From positions 44,504,184-44,568,183 of the forward strand of contig OZ035961.1 of NCBI GenBank assembly GCA_964034945.1: a stretch of 64,000 nt of DNA, written 5' to 3'. The stretch comes from Chrysopilus asiliformis. Lineage: Eukaryota; Arthropoda; Insecta; Diptera; Rhagionidae. The stretch's first letter is position 1. Each line of letters opens with the position of its first letter. Shown piece by piece: positions 32,944-46,049 of this stretch. Below the pieces are notes generated by a model that worked only from the letters and a program-made list of their open reading frames with translations, was not told where the DNA came from and made no database searches. The position numbers and the translations under genes are program-made.

Positions 32944-35203
32944 TATACGTAATCGGGGTTTAGGCAATGTTGTCACCGTGTAGTACTGAATTCAGCACGC
33001 CGCGCCGCGCCGCATAACGCGTTAATGTCGTACAGGCTTTACAATTACAAATTTGTACTAAAGCAAAATAAGCCAGTAATTTACAGGTTTTGTTAAAAAA
33101 CACTTGTAAATACCTATATGTAAGTTTGTGAAATAGGCCACTAATAAATTCTTTAATCATTTGACAGTAAAATGAAAAACGTTTTGATTGAATTTTCCAC
33201 TTTTCGTAACGATTATTGTCCCACAAAAAAGAAAATAGACCTTTACATAAACACAAAGTACCCCGCAATTCGCCGCTGGTAAGAATTCTTATCACAAAAC
33301 TTAAATTTTTTCGATTTTTGATGCTAAACCAACTTGTGCAAAACGCTTTAACCCGGCAATGACGGGTATACAAGCTAGTTATAGATATATAACCTAAAAT
33401 ACGTTTACTCCATGCTTATCGACTTTCAAATTAAGAAAAACGTAGGCGATGAACAAAAGTTATAAAGATTAATTTTATCTTCGAGTAGTTCTAATTATTC
33501 AACTTTTTTCAACTTCTCACCATCTTTATTGGTTTTTCACCTTCTTCTACTCTTTCGAAAAAATCTCCGATTTCCTTTTCAGTTCTTAGATAGTTTTCAT
33601 CCTTTATGTATTTCTTATTTCGTACGAAAAGTTTTATCGATTTTGTCTTATCGATATTATGTCTCCCTCAGAATTTTTGAAAGGAAAAATAACATTTCCA
33701 AGTATCTTGATCTCAGATTAGATTTTCATTTATCCTATTTCACAGTCAAAGATATCAAAACACACAAGGTTTCCAACAGTATCCTATATAATGAACGAAA
33801 ATTTTTACTTGGTTTCAATCTGTATTCCGACACTTTAAATTGTTTTTTGTTGGTAGGTTTAACTTCTTTTGCTCCATCACAATGCCTCCGCACCCGCATA
33901 TACGAATAAACATAAAGCTTTAAGACAAATGTGAGGTAGTGGGATATTGCCGAAAGCCAAATAATCCCCTTTACTTTACACATTTTAAGGATTCCGCATG
34001 AAAAATTGTTAAAATGAAACTTTTATCTCATACAAAAATGTATACAGATGAAAGAGTTATTTTAGCCGCAAAATATTTTGATTGTATTACCCGAATAATT
34101 TTCTGGTGAAAAAATAGCTTGATAACAAGAAATAAACTAAAAGTCTGTAAAAGATAGAACGTCAAAAAATACTAACTTTTTCAATTTCAAAATTTATTTT
34201 TGTTTGATTTCACCTTATGTGAAAGTTTTATATTTCAAGTGTTAAAAAAATGAGGTACAAGAAAGGTCCAAACAAATTCTGCTGAAGGTCAGATTTTAAT
34301 TGATTTTGATGAAAATCACCAAACAAAACGAAGATATTTCTTGTTAGACATCTTAAGAAGGTTAAAAGGCTTCAAGTGGAAGTATATAAATAGAAAGGAT
34401 TTTTTTAGAATAACATTGGAACTTGCCTCGAATAACATAAAGACCAAATTCGCTTTCCTTATTAGCCTTGTTTGCCATTTTGTCAACTTGTAAAAAAAAA
34501 TTAATCCAGGTATTGATATTTTATTTTTATATCGGATTTTTATATCGCATTTTTTTATTACCCACAATTAAATTATGTCTTATGAATATACCGTATTTCA
34601 TGATTTGAATTTTTTGCTACCTATACTAATCCTGAACTTATACCCCAACGTTTATACTTCTTAAAGAATAAACACTCAGACATTTATTGTACTTATCCCA
34701 TTTCTGGCTTCTACAGTGTTGATTTATGGTAAGGCACCTCAATTAATATAAATTATCTAACAATTAATATTATTGTGGTCTTTCAGCCACATTCATCAAC
34801 AAAGTAATATAGTTTGTAGCAAATACATATATAAAAGTTTAAGAACAGTCACAATTGATAGGAGGTAATCATAAAATACCCTACATGAAAAAATCAATCG
34901 GAATCTTGATAGAATTTCAAATTGGCGATAAGCAATCTAATTGGCCTTAATATAGTGTAACTTAAATTTTCTGCAGAAAATAAAACTTTCAAATTCTTTA
35001 TAGATAACGAAATGCTAAGGAAAATGTGTTTCTTTGTTCAGTTTTGTAATACGGCTTCATACAAACAAATGTCTGGAGGCAAATATTTATTAAATTCAAG
35101 TTATACGCATTTTTTTCTCAAAAGCGTATAGTTTTAAAGAAATTTTCAAAAAACGGTGTTTAAAAAAAATTGTATGGGAGGCATCCGTTATAATTAATGT
35201 TAT
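32944..35203. other. unassigned AT-rich DNA
   Basis: Several frames of 80 to 137 codons occur on both strands but have low-complexity Lys/Phe/Leu-rich composition and no recognisable motif. None was accepted as a gene. Confidence 0.4.
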
Positions 35204-35484
35204 TTTTATACCCGTATGGTGAAACCAAAGGGTATATTAGATTTGCCTTACCGTTTGTAACACCAAGATCCCGTCATCACATAAAAAAAATGAAAATACG
35301 CCAATGTGTTTAGAATGATAAAAAAAAGTTGAATTTAGCATGTCCGTCCGTCCATCCGTCTGTGGCGCGGATTGCGGGCGCACGGTTTGAGCTACAGACT
35401 TGAAATTTTGCGCAGATCCGTTTACGAATATCACCATACGGGTTTTCAATAATTGCCAGATTGGCAATTATAGCTTTTGTTATG
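35204..35484 (+). mobile_element. HINE copy 5, internally deleted
   Basis: It has the normal 5' part and a shortened microsatellite. At about 35421 it jumps from GCGCAGATCCGTTT straight to ACGAATATCACCATACGGG and the stem-loop. About 260 bp of the 3' half is missing. Confidence 0.85.
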
Positions 35485-35503
35485 TTTATTATCCTCTTCT
35501 ATA

Positions 35504-36660
35504 CCGTATGCGACATAAAAATCTGGAAAATTCATATTGAATTGTAAACCGTTTAATAAAACACAGAAGTTGAACGAAAAAAAAATGTATTTTGTTCTAA
35601 ACTAAATCTTACATACTAGTAAAAAAAATTTTTCAAAATGTCCACCTCCAGCATTTACGAACTTCTTCAAACGGGGCCTGTACTTCTTGCATGTCAATAT
35701 TAAATAAGACTCCGGCTTGTCGTTCCATGCGATGGTAATGGTGGACTTCAGGGCTTGCACATTACTGTAAGCCTTACCTCCAGTCTTAGACTGAAGATAT
35801 GCCCATATTAAAAAATTCAGGAGATTAAGGTCTGAAGAGCTCGGTGACCACATTTCCTTAGACCAGAAGTTTTTTAAATTATTGATTTTTTAAATTATCC
35901 AAATTTGGGTACTTCTGGCAGTGTGGCACGACGCCCCGTCTTGTGGAAACACGTAAAACACATCATTACCGTAGGACACATCATGTAAAACACATCATGT
36001 CCTTACCGGATTCCTTCTGATCCTTCTGTTGGGAATTCGAATGGAGCGAGGAGAAATGTTTTCGTCAACTGACAGCACTTTCCTTGAAATCAACTTGTGG
36101 CAACACTTAGTCATAGAAAATAGTCTTTTCGTTGTGCAAGTAACGCGAACAAGTGGCGGTTCGTTTTGCTTCCTTTCGCTGATCACAATATTCGATCATT
36201 CAATTTGTAACTTAGTAATTTAAAGTTTACTATAATTTCGGCAATAATAAATTTACAACTTATTATTTGTAAAGGCAAAAAAAGCTTTGTTTTTCTTAAC
36301 ACCTTCCTTTGATTGCCTCAACACTGGAGTCCTCACGGAAATGGGTCTACCGCCTCCAGATTGCAGCCTAACTATTCCCCTGGCCGAATAAGTCGCTCTT
36401 ACAGCATAAACAGTTGACAACGCTACGTTTAATTAATTGGAAATCGCCTTATTGGACTTCCGCGCGTGGACCAACTTCATGATTTTCACTCTTTGAGTCT
36501 CCCCCACGTTGCTATATTTATAAACATTTAATTTTTTGGCTCAATTATGTACGAATTTGTATTTACAAACCCTTTCAAACGTAGTACAAATTAATAAGCA
36601 ACCGTTATCTCCTTGAAAATACTTGCAGTACTAGATTCCAGATTTTTATGACGCATACGG
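35504..36660 (-). mobile_element. maT-like (DD37D) mariner family element
   Basis: The TIRs begin CCGTATGCGACATAAAAATC (right copy has T for A at one site) and are flanked by TA (35502-35503, 36661-36662). The length of 1157 bp is close to that of a complete element. It carries a decayed transposase on the minus strand. Confidence 0.85.
35602..36530 (-). pseudogene. maT-like transposase, broken by stops and frameshifts
   Basis: On the minus strand I see in order an N-terminal helix-turn-helix (TQRVKIMKLVHARKSNKAIS with a stop, then ALSTVYAVRATYS), a GRP-like GGGRPISVRTP linker, a worn first catalytic region (KVLSVDENISP), the second Asp in FPQDGASCHTARSTQIW, and the third region MWSPSSSDLNLLNFLIWAYL. 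In the last block the catalytic Asp has become Asn (LLN). If a short duplication near 35880-35900 is removed the spacing is about 37 residues, as in DD37D elements. The C-terminal NAGGGHFE block is present. Confidence 0.8.
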
Positions 36661-36734
36661 TAGAAGGGAAGTACTGTATTCATGGCGTAGACCGACTGGA
36701 AAACAGGGACAGATAGAAAATTTCTAATCAGTAC

Positions 36735-36975
36735 GAGATCCATTTCAGGCAAAATTACGAGGATGTCCGTGCATCTATCTGTTGGTTTGTCTGTCTGTAC
36801 GTTGTATGTATCCTAAATAACTGGGGAACGCATTGAACCAGCAACTTGAAATTTTTAGTTTTCGACAAGAGTCGTTTCACGTGTTGTTGTTGGTAGAAAA
36901 ACACTAACAACAACACGTAAAACGACTCTTGTCGAAAACGACACGACTTTCGCAATCGGGGTGTAAATTTCATCT
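36735..36975 (+). mobile_element. HINE-like fragment carrying a 33-bp hairpin
   Basis: It has GATGTCCGTGCATC and TGTCTGTCTGTACG, then GAACCAGCAACTTGAAATTT, similar to the second HINE subfamily. A hairpin with arms 36858-36891 and 36906-36939 (core CGACAAGAGTCGTTT) is embedded in it and may be a later insertion. Confidence 0.45.
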
Positions 36976-36989
36976 AATTTAAAAAAATA

Positions 36990-37434
36990 AAATTAATTAA
37001 CAAAAAAATATAGGTAATTCAAATCGAGTCATTTAACCCCAGTATACTGTGAGTCAACTAGCCCCAAGCCGCCATTTTATTTTTAACACACTCGTGAAAA
37101 AAAAAATGAAAAAGTATGGGTCAGAAAATGCTTCAGTAACTTGTTAACTCATACATAAATTTTCACTTGAAATCACTGACGCGTTCAATACAATGAAAGT
37201 GTAAGCTACAAAACAATTTAATTAACAAGAAAAAAAATTCCTCACACGCTTGAAATTTCGTTTTTCCCCCTCACAGTTCGTTCCAAGAGCACTGTGGTCT
37301 AACCACGTTGGTTCACTCAAAGCTGTCAGTCGACTGAATAAACAGTCCAATTCACGCAGGTTTATTCTCAACCGTGGTTGAGTTATTCGCAATAAGTCTA
37401 CTTACCCCTGAAGCCAACTAGCCCCGGTCAGCCC
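36990..37434. repeat. possible fragment of the GGGGC-motif element
   Basis: It repeats the words AACTAGCCCCAAGCC and AACTAGCCCCGGTCAG at its two ends and is cut on the right by the HINE at 37435. The words resemble those of 12882-13847. No TIR or TSD can be defined. Confidence 0.3.
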
Positions 37435-37700
37435 TACCCCCCATACGAACGAAAACGTTTTTTGCGGATATCTAAAAAAACGGTGCATTTTATCAAAAAA
37501 GTGCAAGAACAAAAGTTATTTAGGATATGATTCTACATAAAACTCCCATACACCAAAATCGGATTGGAATAAATTTAAAAAAATCTTATTGACAAAATTT
37601 GACTTCAAAGTGGAATTTTGATCAAATTGTTCGCCGTTCACTTAAATCACCATACATGTTTTCAATAATTGCCAGATTGGCAATTATAGCTTTTGTTATG
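37435..37700 (+). mobile_element. HINE copy 6, 5'-truncated
   Basis: Only the 3' half is present, from ACCCCCCATACGAACGAAAA to CTTTTGTTATG. The stem-loop is intact, and the subterminal repeat is mutated (CACCATACATG). Confidence 0.85.
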
Positions 37701-37729
37701 TTTTAAAATAAGTTTAACAAAACTCTTAG

Positions 37730-38140
37730 TTTCCTATCAGCTTTCGGAAAAGTACTGGTACCTCCCAAATAAATTTTTTTAAATAGTTTTTTTTTTTAAA
37801 TGCTCGAAACCTATGCGCCTTTAGGAAAAAAAATAATTAGCAAAATTTAAAGGATATAAAATTTTCTACATTTTCTGCTTTAATGGTCTTTTTTTGTATT
37901 TTTAACGGCTCTCAAGATATTTGAAAAAAATCAGTTTTTTTGTAAATCTCTCTAAAACTATGCACTTTTTATGAAAAAAATGCACATAACTAAAATTATA
38001 GGAAATAAAATTTTCTAAATTCTTTGCTTCAAATGTTTATACGTATCTTTAACGGTTTTCAACATATTTAAAAAAACTTAGAATTTTTGAAAATCTCTCT
38101 TTTTTGAAATTTTTTGGAAACTGCGCTATTTTTAAAAAAT
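37730..38140 (+). repeat. repeat family F3, about three diverged tandem units
   Basis: ATAAAATTTTCTA, followed by a TTTAACGGTTTTCA-like line and AAATCTCTC, recur at roughly 140-bp steps. The same phrases occur at 46050-46380 and 60555-60990. There is no coding and no defined end. It may be the interior of an old HINE-like repeat. Confidence 0.4.
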
Positions 38141-38724
38141 GCATATAACCCAGGAATGGTAAATGTTATCGTAATGTAACGAAATAACGAAACGAAAAAA
38201 TGATTTTCCGATTTTTCCCTCAAAATTGCGTTATAACATTATAGAAATTTAATTCCGTTACAATACGAACAAACGAAAAACGTAACGAAAACTGAAACAA
38301 ATAATTTCGCTTTTTCGTTGTTTATTTATTTTTGCTTTATTTTATTTCTTATTATTTTTTTATGAAATGCTCCAGAAAAGTTCATCAAGTATAACCCCAT
38401 AGACCTATCACATGCATAAAGTATAAATAAAAATATTGGGGTTGTATTTTTAATCATATTTTGATTCTAAATCGGATTTTGTTTTTGGCCAGAATCACTA
38501 TTTCTGGAGATACGGAAAAGAAAATCTTTGAAACAACATTTTTGGTATCGAAAATATTTTCTTTTTGGTATCTCCAGAAGTAGAGTGAATCTACCGAATG
38601 CAAAGTCCGACGTCAAAATAGCCTAAAATTCAATATCTTTGATATTGACACAAAAAATGTCGTTTTGGTTGGGCAAAGTTTTTTTTTACTGAACAAAACT
38701 TTTGAACGGGTTTTTTTTCATTAA

Positions 38725-39099
38725 CACGTTGAGCGCCACGTGCCAAACGGTGGTTATTCTTTGAATTGCACAGTAGACTGCGTGCTTACGAGCGGGTATT
38801 CCTTTGGTGACATTCTGGAACAAACATTTTTTTAATTTTCTTTTATTGATTTATTGCAAGTACTACCAATTCCAAGTAAAATAGGTATACATCTTGGAAC
38901 CAAAGTTAATATTTCTCAAAGCTAAATATATGTAAAAGGTTCCCACTGGTGGTCACGATGTCTCGAAATGAAACACGTAGTGTGACCACGGGTGGTCACG
39001 TTGTCCCACCATCGACATCCAATAATGACCACCGGTGGTCACTTGGTTCTCTGTTGGAAAATTAAAATGTTCACCGGTGGGCACGTGGCGCTCAACGTG
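38725..39099. mobile_element. piggyBac-like MITE (TTAA target)
   Basis: Perfect 18-bp TIRs CACGTTGAGCGCCACGTG lie between TTAA at 38721-38724 and TTAA at 39100-39103. Inside near the right end, GGTGGTCAC and its complement repeat several times. TTAA duplication is the piggyBac signature. At 375 bp no transposase is present. Confidence 0.85.
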
Positions 39100-40045
39100 T
39101 TAAAGTTTTTTATTTATTTTTTAACTTAAGAATCTCGAAAGGTATTCACATTTGCTATTAAAATAGCGGTTATCGTCGTAAAATAGTATTATTTGTTAAA
39201 GTTTTGCTACAAACTGTGAACGCATTTTTTTGCGACAGTAGTAAAATCGAAAAGATACCCACATTTTTACTCACATTTTTTCACTTGATCCGTTTTTGCT
39301 TTTCGGAAACCACACTAATTATTCTCACTAACTACTGAATCACTTAAGACACTAAGCACTACATATTCTAATCACTTGAACAGCATTATCCAACACTTTT
39401 TGTATTATTAAACAATTAATTAAAACTGTCAAATTATTTTCAAATATTTACCCAAATTTAATATTTTGCATCAATTGTTGTTGTTTACATAACTTGAACA
39501 AATAATACTATTTTACAACGATAACAGCTTCTTTAATAAGTTCTGTAAACACCCCTACTGTTTTAGTTTTTTTAATAATTCCAGAACAAAATGCATTACA
39601 TCCCATAATTATCGTAAAGATTCAATGACTAAAAATAATTGTTTAATGACTAAAAATAATAAAATTTAAAAAATTATAAAAATAATTACTAAAATGAACT
39701 GAAAAGTTGATAAAAATTAGATGTTTTTTAAACATATACTTTTTCTAAATGCACTCAAAAGAATACAATAATTTTGTTCCATTTTAATTTTTTAACATAT
39801 TTTAAAAAAGATAAACCCTTTCACGGCTATCTCCGAGATCCCTAAAGAGCCTTTGATAAAGATTTGGTCTTAGACAGCTCAATTCTCAAATAATTTTCTT
39901 CTAAATTCAAATTCTTTATCTGCCCTATCCCTTGTTATATTTTGGTTAGTTGACGGAGTTTCGGCAGAATATGTTCAATATAGGAGTGTGTATGGCCATG
40001 TGGAAGGATCACTTTGGTGGGGAAAAATTTGTTACAGGCAAGACT

Positions 40046-40737
40046 CAGGCCCGGCTCAACCTAATATGCAGACCATGCAAGGCATGGGGGCGCCGATCTA
40101 AAGGGCGCCTTTCCTTTTTCGATTTAAATAATTATATATTTTTCATTTTTTATATTTGTGTAAACAAAAATTTTTCAAAAAAAATTTCTGTGTTTAATTT
40201 ATTAAAAAAAATATTTGAAAACTCTAAATACAAATTCAAATATTTTTTGTGATCTATATTTTATTCGAATTTGCTAGAAAATATATTCGTGAACGTAACT
40301 GTTGCTTTACGAATATTTTTGAGTTTTCCAGTTTCAGTTGCAATCATTTCGAAATTAAAAATTATTAAAAATTATCTGAGATGAAGTATTTTGCAGGAGC
40401 GATTGGTAGGGCTATCGATGATAGCAATTGAAAGAGATATTTGTGAAAAAATCGACACTAATGAAATAATTGAAGAATTCGCAAACTTAAAAGCAAGAAA
40501 AGTAAAATTTTAGATACTTAAATAAATAAAATTGTTAACTTTTTTTATACTTTATGTTGAACTATTATAATTCGTTGAACTTGTAATTATTTTATTTGTA
40601 TGAATTATTTTACATAAAACGTTTTGTGCCTTTAAATTTATTTACTTATCTCCCATATGTACACTTTTTTTTAATTCAAACAAAAAGGGCGCAAAAAAAA
40701 CTTGCATAGGGCGCATAGAACCATAGAGCCGGCGCTG
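40046..40737 (+). mobile_element. hAT element, internally deleted
   Basis: The exact 8-bp duplication GCAAGACT is at 40038-40045 and 40738-40745. The ends are CAGGCCCGGCTCAACC and, reversed, CAGCGCCGGCTCTATGG. GGGCGCC/GGGCGCA words near both ends are typical of this hAT group. The last codons of a transposase remain inside. Confidence 0.9.
40394..40513 (+). pseudogene. hAT transposase C-terminal tail
   Basis: The frame reads QERLVGLSMIAIERDICEKI and then EEFANLKARKVKF before TAG at 40511. This matches the end of the hAT C-terminal dimerisation domain in ZMYM/DUF4371-type transposases, where RL..LA...IE and F...KARRV-F are conserved. The DDE/RNase H part is absent. Confidence 0.75.
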
Positions 40738-42220
40738 GCAAGACTTATAGAATACCGAAACCCCGGTGCAGATCCTTTTAGCGGTTCCGGAGAGAGCGGG
40801 AGAGGGGGTAAGAAGGGAGCAGAGTTCTTAGCATATATAGATAGTTTTTATTATAGTTAGCGCTGACAAGTGTTTCTGTACCAGTTTAATTTATGGAAAC
40901 GCGGACGACATAAAAGTAACTTAAGCAAATATCGACTAAAAAATGGCAAAATTGAAAATAATAAAATTGTCTAAAGTTGGAAAAATCTACATATCTGCCG
41001 AAATTGAACAGAATTGGATGGAACTATTTGGCCTGTAATAGAGGAAGAGTTCCTGCATAACGTGAAACTCAGCTTTTTCCTAAAATGGTTATTTTTCCAA
41101 AGTTTGAATACCTAGAATATCTTATGGAGTGCCATTTTAAAGCTTATAACCATACCTACAGTAATATATAATAGTCATATGAATTATGTGAACAGTTTTT
41201 TTTGTAGAAATGGCATCAAACTTCTAAAAAATCACAAAACAAAATATGTAGAAAAAATCCCAAATTTAACACTCTGTCAAATCCACAAAAAAATGATAAA
41301 AATAAAATTAAAGCAGGTTTAAACGGGGCAACTATTTCTTAATAAAACACAATTGTTGAAATAAAAAAATTCCACAGTTGATTTCTTGGCGAATGTTAGA
41401 AACTTTGTTCTACTCGAAACTCTGTGCGCTGCAGTTTTTTTTAAATTTATTGTTTTATTAACATAAAGTGTATATCAATTAGTTGAAATTATTTAAATTT
41501 TCGTAAATATATCAGATAGGGTATACTCATATATTTGAATTCAATTTAATCCCAAATTAGATTACGGAGTAAACATTTATTTCAATGGCTATAATAAATT
41601 CTCAATGAATTCAGGATCGAACCTTGATATTTACCTTCAAAAAGTCTTCTCCGATTCCTCGTTGTTTTCATTAAAATTTAATTTCCTTGTAATATTCAAT
41701 TGTGGCCATGAGACATCTGATACTTGAATAGAAATGGTTTCGATAGAAGCAAAAAAAATCCAATATGACCTGCCCGAAAAAAATATCAATATTAAAAATT
41801 CATTTGAATTTTAAAATAATTTAAACTTTAAAATAATCAGCAAAGAAAATTTATTTCATATTTTTTTAAAATTTTTAAATCGTTTCGCTTTTTATAGATG
41901 GCTTTACGGACGAATTTAGCACAATATTAATTTTTCAGGGCAGAGATAAGAATTTATTTAAAAAAACAATCTGGATATGAGTTTTAAACATGTTTTTATT
42001 ATCAAAAATAAAGACAATAAATCACAAAAAACTTTAACATTTAATATTATTATTTTTTTTACTTTAAGCCTACATCGACACAAATAACCAAAATGTCGTA
42101 ATAAACACAACACACGCTTAAGGAAACTCAAAATCATTCATTTCTGGCGTAATTTTTCTTACTCATCTACTGACGACCAAAGAAAAAGAACGGTTAAAAT
42201 ACACCATCAATACACAACTA

Positions 42221-42326
42221 TTTTACTCGTCGTAATCATTTTTCTCGTCGTAATCGTTTTACTCGTCGTAATCGTTTTACTCGTCGTAATCGTTTGTTCG
42301 TCGTAATCATTTTACTCGTCGTAATA
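42221..42326 (+). repeat. 18-bp tandem repeat, six units
   Basis: The unit TTTTACTCGTCGTAATCG occurs about six times with small changes. The interior TCGTCGTAA is invariant. Confidence 0.85.
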
Positions 42327-44224
42327 CAACACTCTTTTGTAATTGTTGCTTGAGCCAGGCATTTTTACACGTCGGAATTGTAGTAATCATGCATTCGATA
42401 TATTCGCACGATTACATGGAATTGTGTGAATATACCGAATATACTTACTCTCTCTGCCTGGGCAGAACAATGAGAACACAAAGCAAAGATTGAGATTTTT
42501 CGTGTTTTTGAGAGTTCATCGGTCCTTTATTCGTTTTGACAAAATGATCTGAAGAGAAAAATGTAAACTCAAATCAGATCATTATACTTGGTTTTTTATT
42601 CTATCTCTTTGACGGCATTGTTGGATGGACGCAAAAGCCATCAAAACGAAACACAAGCAAAGCAAGTTTGAGTTTTAATTTGTTTTTGTTTAGCTTTGCT
42701 AGTCGTGGTGGGGTAACTTGTAACGAGTAAATTTGAGAAGTAATCGAAAATAAATCTTTGGCCGTGGACTATCCGTTACTTTTATAACGAATTAATACTT
42801 TTTGCCTATCACTACCTGTTGTTGTTCATCAAACTCGATCGAGTAGTTCCTCAAATAACCCTTGAAGAAACTAGATTCCCATATTCAATACCTTTATAAT
42901 GAGCTAAAATTCGCCTGCCGTACGAACGAGACCACATACAATTTCGACGATTCCACACAATATGTAGATTCCAAATATATAACAAATATTCAAAACAAAA
43001 ACCAATGATTTTAATGAAAAAATCCCGGTAGTCAAAAGGTTAAAGTGTACTAAAAATCTAAAGTAAATAATTTTACGCAGAGATTTTACCTCAAAAATAA
43101 AAGCAAGGGCATTTGCAAAAGTTCTCAGAACACGAATTTATTCCGACGGTTTTGTATGAAAAAAATCCAAGAATAAATTTGAGAATTTTTTGTCGTAATG
43201 TAATCGGTTGTATTTTGCAACATAATTTTTGTTCGTAAAACACAATAAAATTCGCTGAATAAACTGTCAAATTTAAATAGACTTGTTGCTTAAGTTAGCT
43301 GAAATTCCAGTCATATGGTTTTATGCTTATATTACGGCTGTTGTCTTTAAAAAAAATGTAATCGCCCGTTTGCATAACACTTTGCGGTGGTAGACACCCG
43401 TCCAGTTGACATTAAAAATGATCATTGAAATTCAACCAAACAAAATGATAAATAACCTTAATAAAAATACTTTCTTTTCAAGTTGCTTTTTAGCATAAAA
43501 TTGATGAAAAATTCAAATATATTGTTTACATATTGTTTTATGCACGGCAACGAAGAACTTTGCCGACATTGATATAAAAATTTTATGTTATTGCGAAATA
43601 GGATGGCAAAATATGTGTAAATCAGATAGACTGTTTTAGTGAAAATGAATTGGTACTTAATGCAGAATATAAATTTGAATTATACGGTAATGACACAATA
43701 CCCTTATAAAATGGAAAACATTTTTAATTTCCACTTAACAGACTCATATGCTCAAAAAGATTTAGACATACTTGTAAAAAATTGAAAGTATTTATGTAAA
43801 CATGTATTTATTATTCTTTTTCAAGGATATATAAGTATGATCAATAAAATTTCATTTAAGAATAATTCTAATTTCTGTCTATAATGAATTTCTTTCATAA
43901 AAATTTTGCCGTTCATAAAAATTTATAATTGCACTGTTTTTCTGGACACGGCCCTGGCCACAAACAGCAAAGTCCTCTGAAAATTTAACCGATTTTTTCA
44001 TGCCAAGGGACAGCTTACCTATGTTGTAATTCATTTAAGTGACTTTTCTATAACCTTTGACCCGTTTAGACGTGACGTAATTTTATTAGTTACTTCAAAG
44101 TTTATTGACGACGGTCGAAGTTGAACTGATTTGAACGTCATTTCCACAGCATCTCGCATGCACAAACTTTAGAGTAACAAATTTAACCCTTTCACTCGGC
44201 ATTTATTTCTAATAGCAAAAAAAA

Positions 44225-44335
44225 TATGTTGTTGCTTTTTTCAATAATAATATATAAAAATATATATTATTATTGAAAAAAAAACATTTTTTTTTTGCTT
44301 TTTTCAATAATAATATGTAGCAACACAATATATTT
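44225..44335. repeat. AT-rich hairpin
   Basis: TTTTTTCAATAATAATATA faces its complement around 44255-44262, and the outer words TGTTGTTGC and GCAACACA pair as well. TTTTTTCAATAATAATATG then repeats once more directly. Confidence 0.55.
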
Positions 44336-45307
44336 CAAAATTTAAAAAATTTAAATATCTTTTTAGAAGTCTCTTTTAGATAATGTACTCATTTGTATAC
44401 ATAACATGTCAATCATTGTCCCTCTCCCTTCTAATTCTCTTAGAAATGCGAGTTAAATATGATGTATATGAATCGTTTCGAAACGTCCAGGGGTATATCG
44501 CCAAAGGAACACGATTTGGCGATATCAGGGGTACTTCATAATCTGACATGGACATGAATATCTTGTAATTTTAGAATTTCTCCGAGTTGATAAGGTTTAC
44601 CGATCATAAAAAAATTTAACGTAGCTTTTTTCGCTAAAAATTTTAATCTACTATAAAAAAAAGTGCAACAATTCAAGAGAATTGACATGGAAATTTAGTC
44701 CTTAGACGTTCTGCGTAAGAGAAGTGCCATCTCGCGGACAATTTTGGATTTAACTACACCTGATCTAGTGCTATGGCTGAACTGGGGTAGTTCAATACAG
44801 CGGTTGCTACTTCTGGAGTGCTCGACATCACCAGTTGGAATAAAAAATTATGGAGATTCGCGAAAGCTTTGTGTTGTATAAAAAATGGGTTTAAGGTTAT
44901 TCAATCCCATGACAGAATTCAGTTGACGTGCTAAAAATTGCATAAAGTGGCCCTTCTCGTTATGATTAAATTTGGTTCTGAGAATCCTAGAAGCAAGCCC
45001 TCTCTGAAAATAAATCCTGCACAGTCAAAATTTTTGGACTAAATTTTAATTTTTTTGGTGTTGTATACAATTTCACATCGAAAAAAGATGAAAATTTAAT
45101 CTCGCGATAGATTATTTTTTCAATGTTTTTACTTTCTTATACGTAGTATAATAAATTATTGTATTCATGAAAAATTTCGACCTCTTAATTTTGCCTGAAA
45201 AAACATTTCCTGAGCACTCCTGAGTCGATTGGAGCATTATTACAAAAACGTCTTTCTGTATGTCAGTCTGTCTGTTGGACTGTACGAGTAAGAGAATAGA
45301 GTTAGAG

Positions 45308-45915
45308 TAGCGTGACCATTTTTTTTCTGAGCCAATGGGGGATAAAATGGGGGGGATAAAAAATAAAAATGAAAAAAATTGTATCAATAAATCAAAATAT
45401 TGATTTTTTTTATTTATGTTTTTCAATTTCAAGCACAAACTGATGATGAACTTGTCGATCCATTGTATTTTTCTTGAGAAGAGATTTGTTTCAACATATC
45501 TTTGTCCCTTTTCAAATAATCGAAAGCCTCCAAACAGCTGAGATTGATATTGTTTTTGGTACATGTATGAAAAAATCGACTATTCTCGTTCGATTTTGAG
45601 GAGCAAAGTTCTGGTCAGAAAAGCATATAACCGGTAAAAAAAAGTAAAATAGATACATTTGATTGGCTGAGAACGTTATTTTTCACCAGTTGCACACTTT
45701 TCTTACCGGAGGTAAGGAAAAGTAATCTAGTGTTGCCACTGGTAAAAAAAGAAGAACTTTGCTCCCCAAAATCGAGCGAGAAAAGTCGATTTTTTCATGC
45801 GGCTGCAAAAAAAAAATAAATCTTGGAAAAAAGTGGATTTTTCAGGGGGATGTGGGGGATAGCCAAGTCCGAAAAGGGGATAATCCTCCTCAAAGGGGGA
45901 TAAATGGTCACGCTA
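45308..45915. mobile_element. hAT MITE with nested inverted repeat
   Basis: The 8-bp duplication AGTTAGAG/AGCTAGAG (one mismatch) is at 45300-45307 and 45916-45923. The ends are TAGCGTGACCATTT, inverted. GGGGGATAAA words recur near both ends. A further inverted pair lies inside at 45562 and 45799. Confidence 0.8.
45562..45799. mobile_element. inverted-repeat element nested in the hAT MITE
   Basis: About 45-bp arms with ATGAAAAAATCGAC and CGATTTTGAGGAGCAAAGTT face each other, enclosing an inner pair around TTACCGGAGGTAAG. It may be a separate MITE or the folded core of the hAT MITE. No TSD was resolved. Confidence 0.5.
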
Positions 45916-46049
45916 AGCTAGAGCCATGAAACTTCACAGGCAGGTTTAGTCCTGGAATGGAACAATCCTATCAAATTTTGGTAGAAATCCGTAAACCGGG
46001 AGTAACCAAAATGGCGGCTTTTTAGAAATCGAAATTTCGTTTTTTATTG

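Larger units (their letters stand above)
40746..45214. other. unassigned AT-rich DNA
   Basis: This is the longest stretch without a recognised gene or element. It contains the 18-bp tandem repeat at 42221 and a hairpin near 44225. TTAACCCTTTCACTCGGCA at about 44187 looks like one end of a piggyBac-like element, but no partner was found. Confidence 0.4.
45215..46030 (+). mobile_element. HINE-like fragment split by a hAT element
   Basis: TCTGTATGTCAGTCTGTCTG at 45253 is followed, after the hAT at 45308-45915, by AGCTAGAGCCATGAAACTTC. Joined across the insertion this gives the usual GAGCTAGAG..ATGAAACTT phrase of HINE-like repeats. The boundaries are approximate. Confidence 0.4.

Noticed and set aside
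32960..33373. 137-codon minus-strand frame
   Set aside because: Composition follows the AT-rich background, no motif, start or splice support; partly covers the GC-rich edge next to the hAT MITE.
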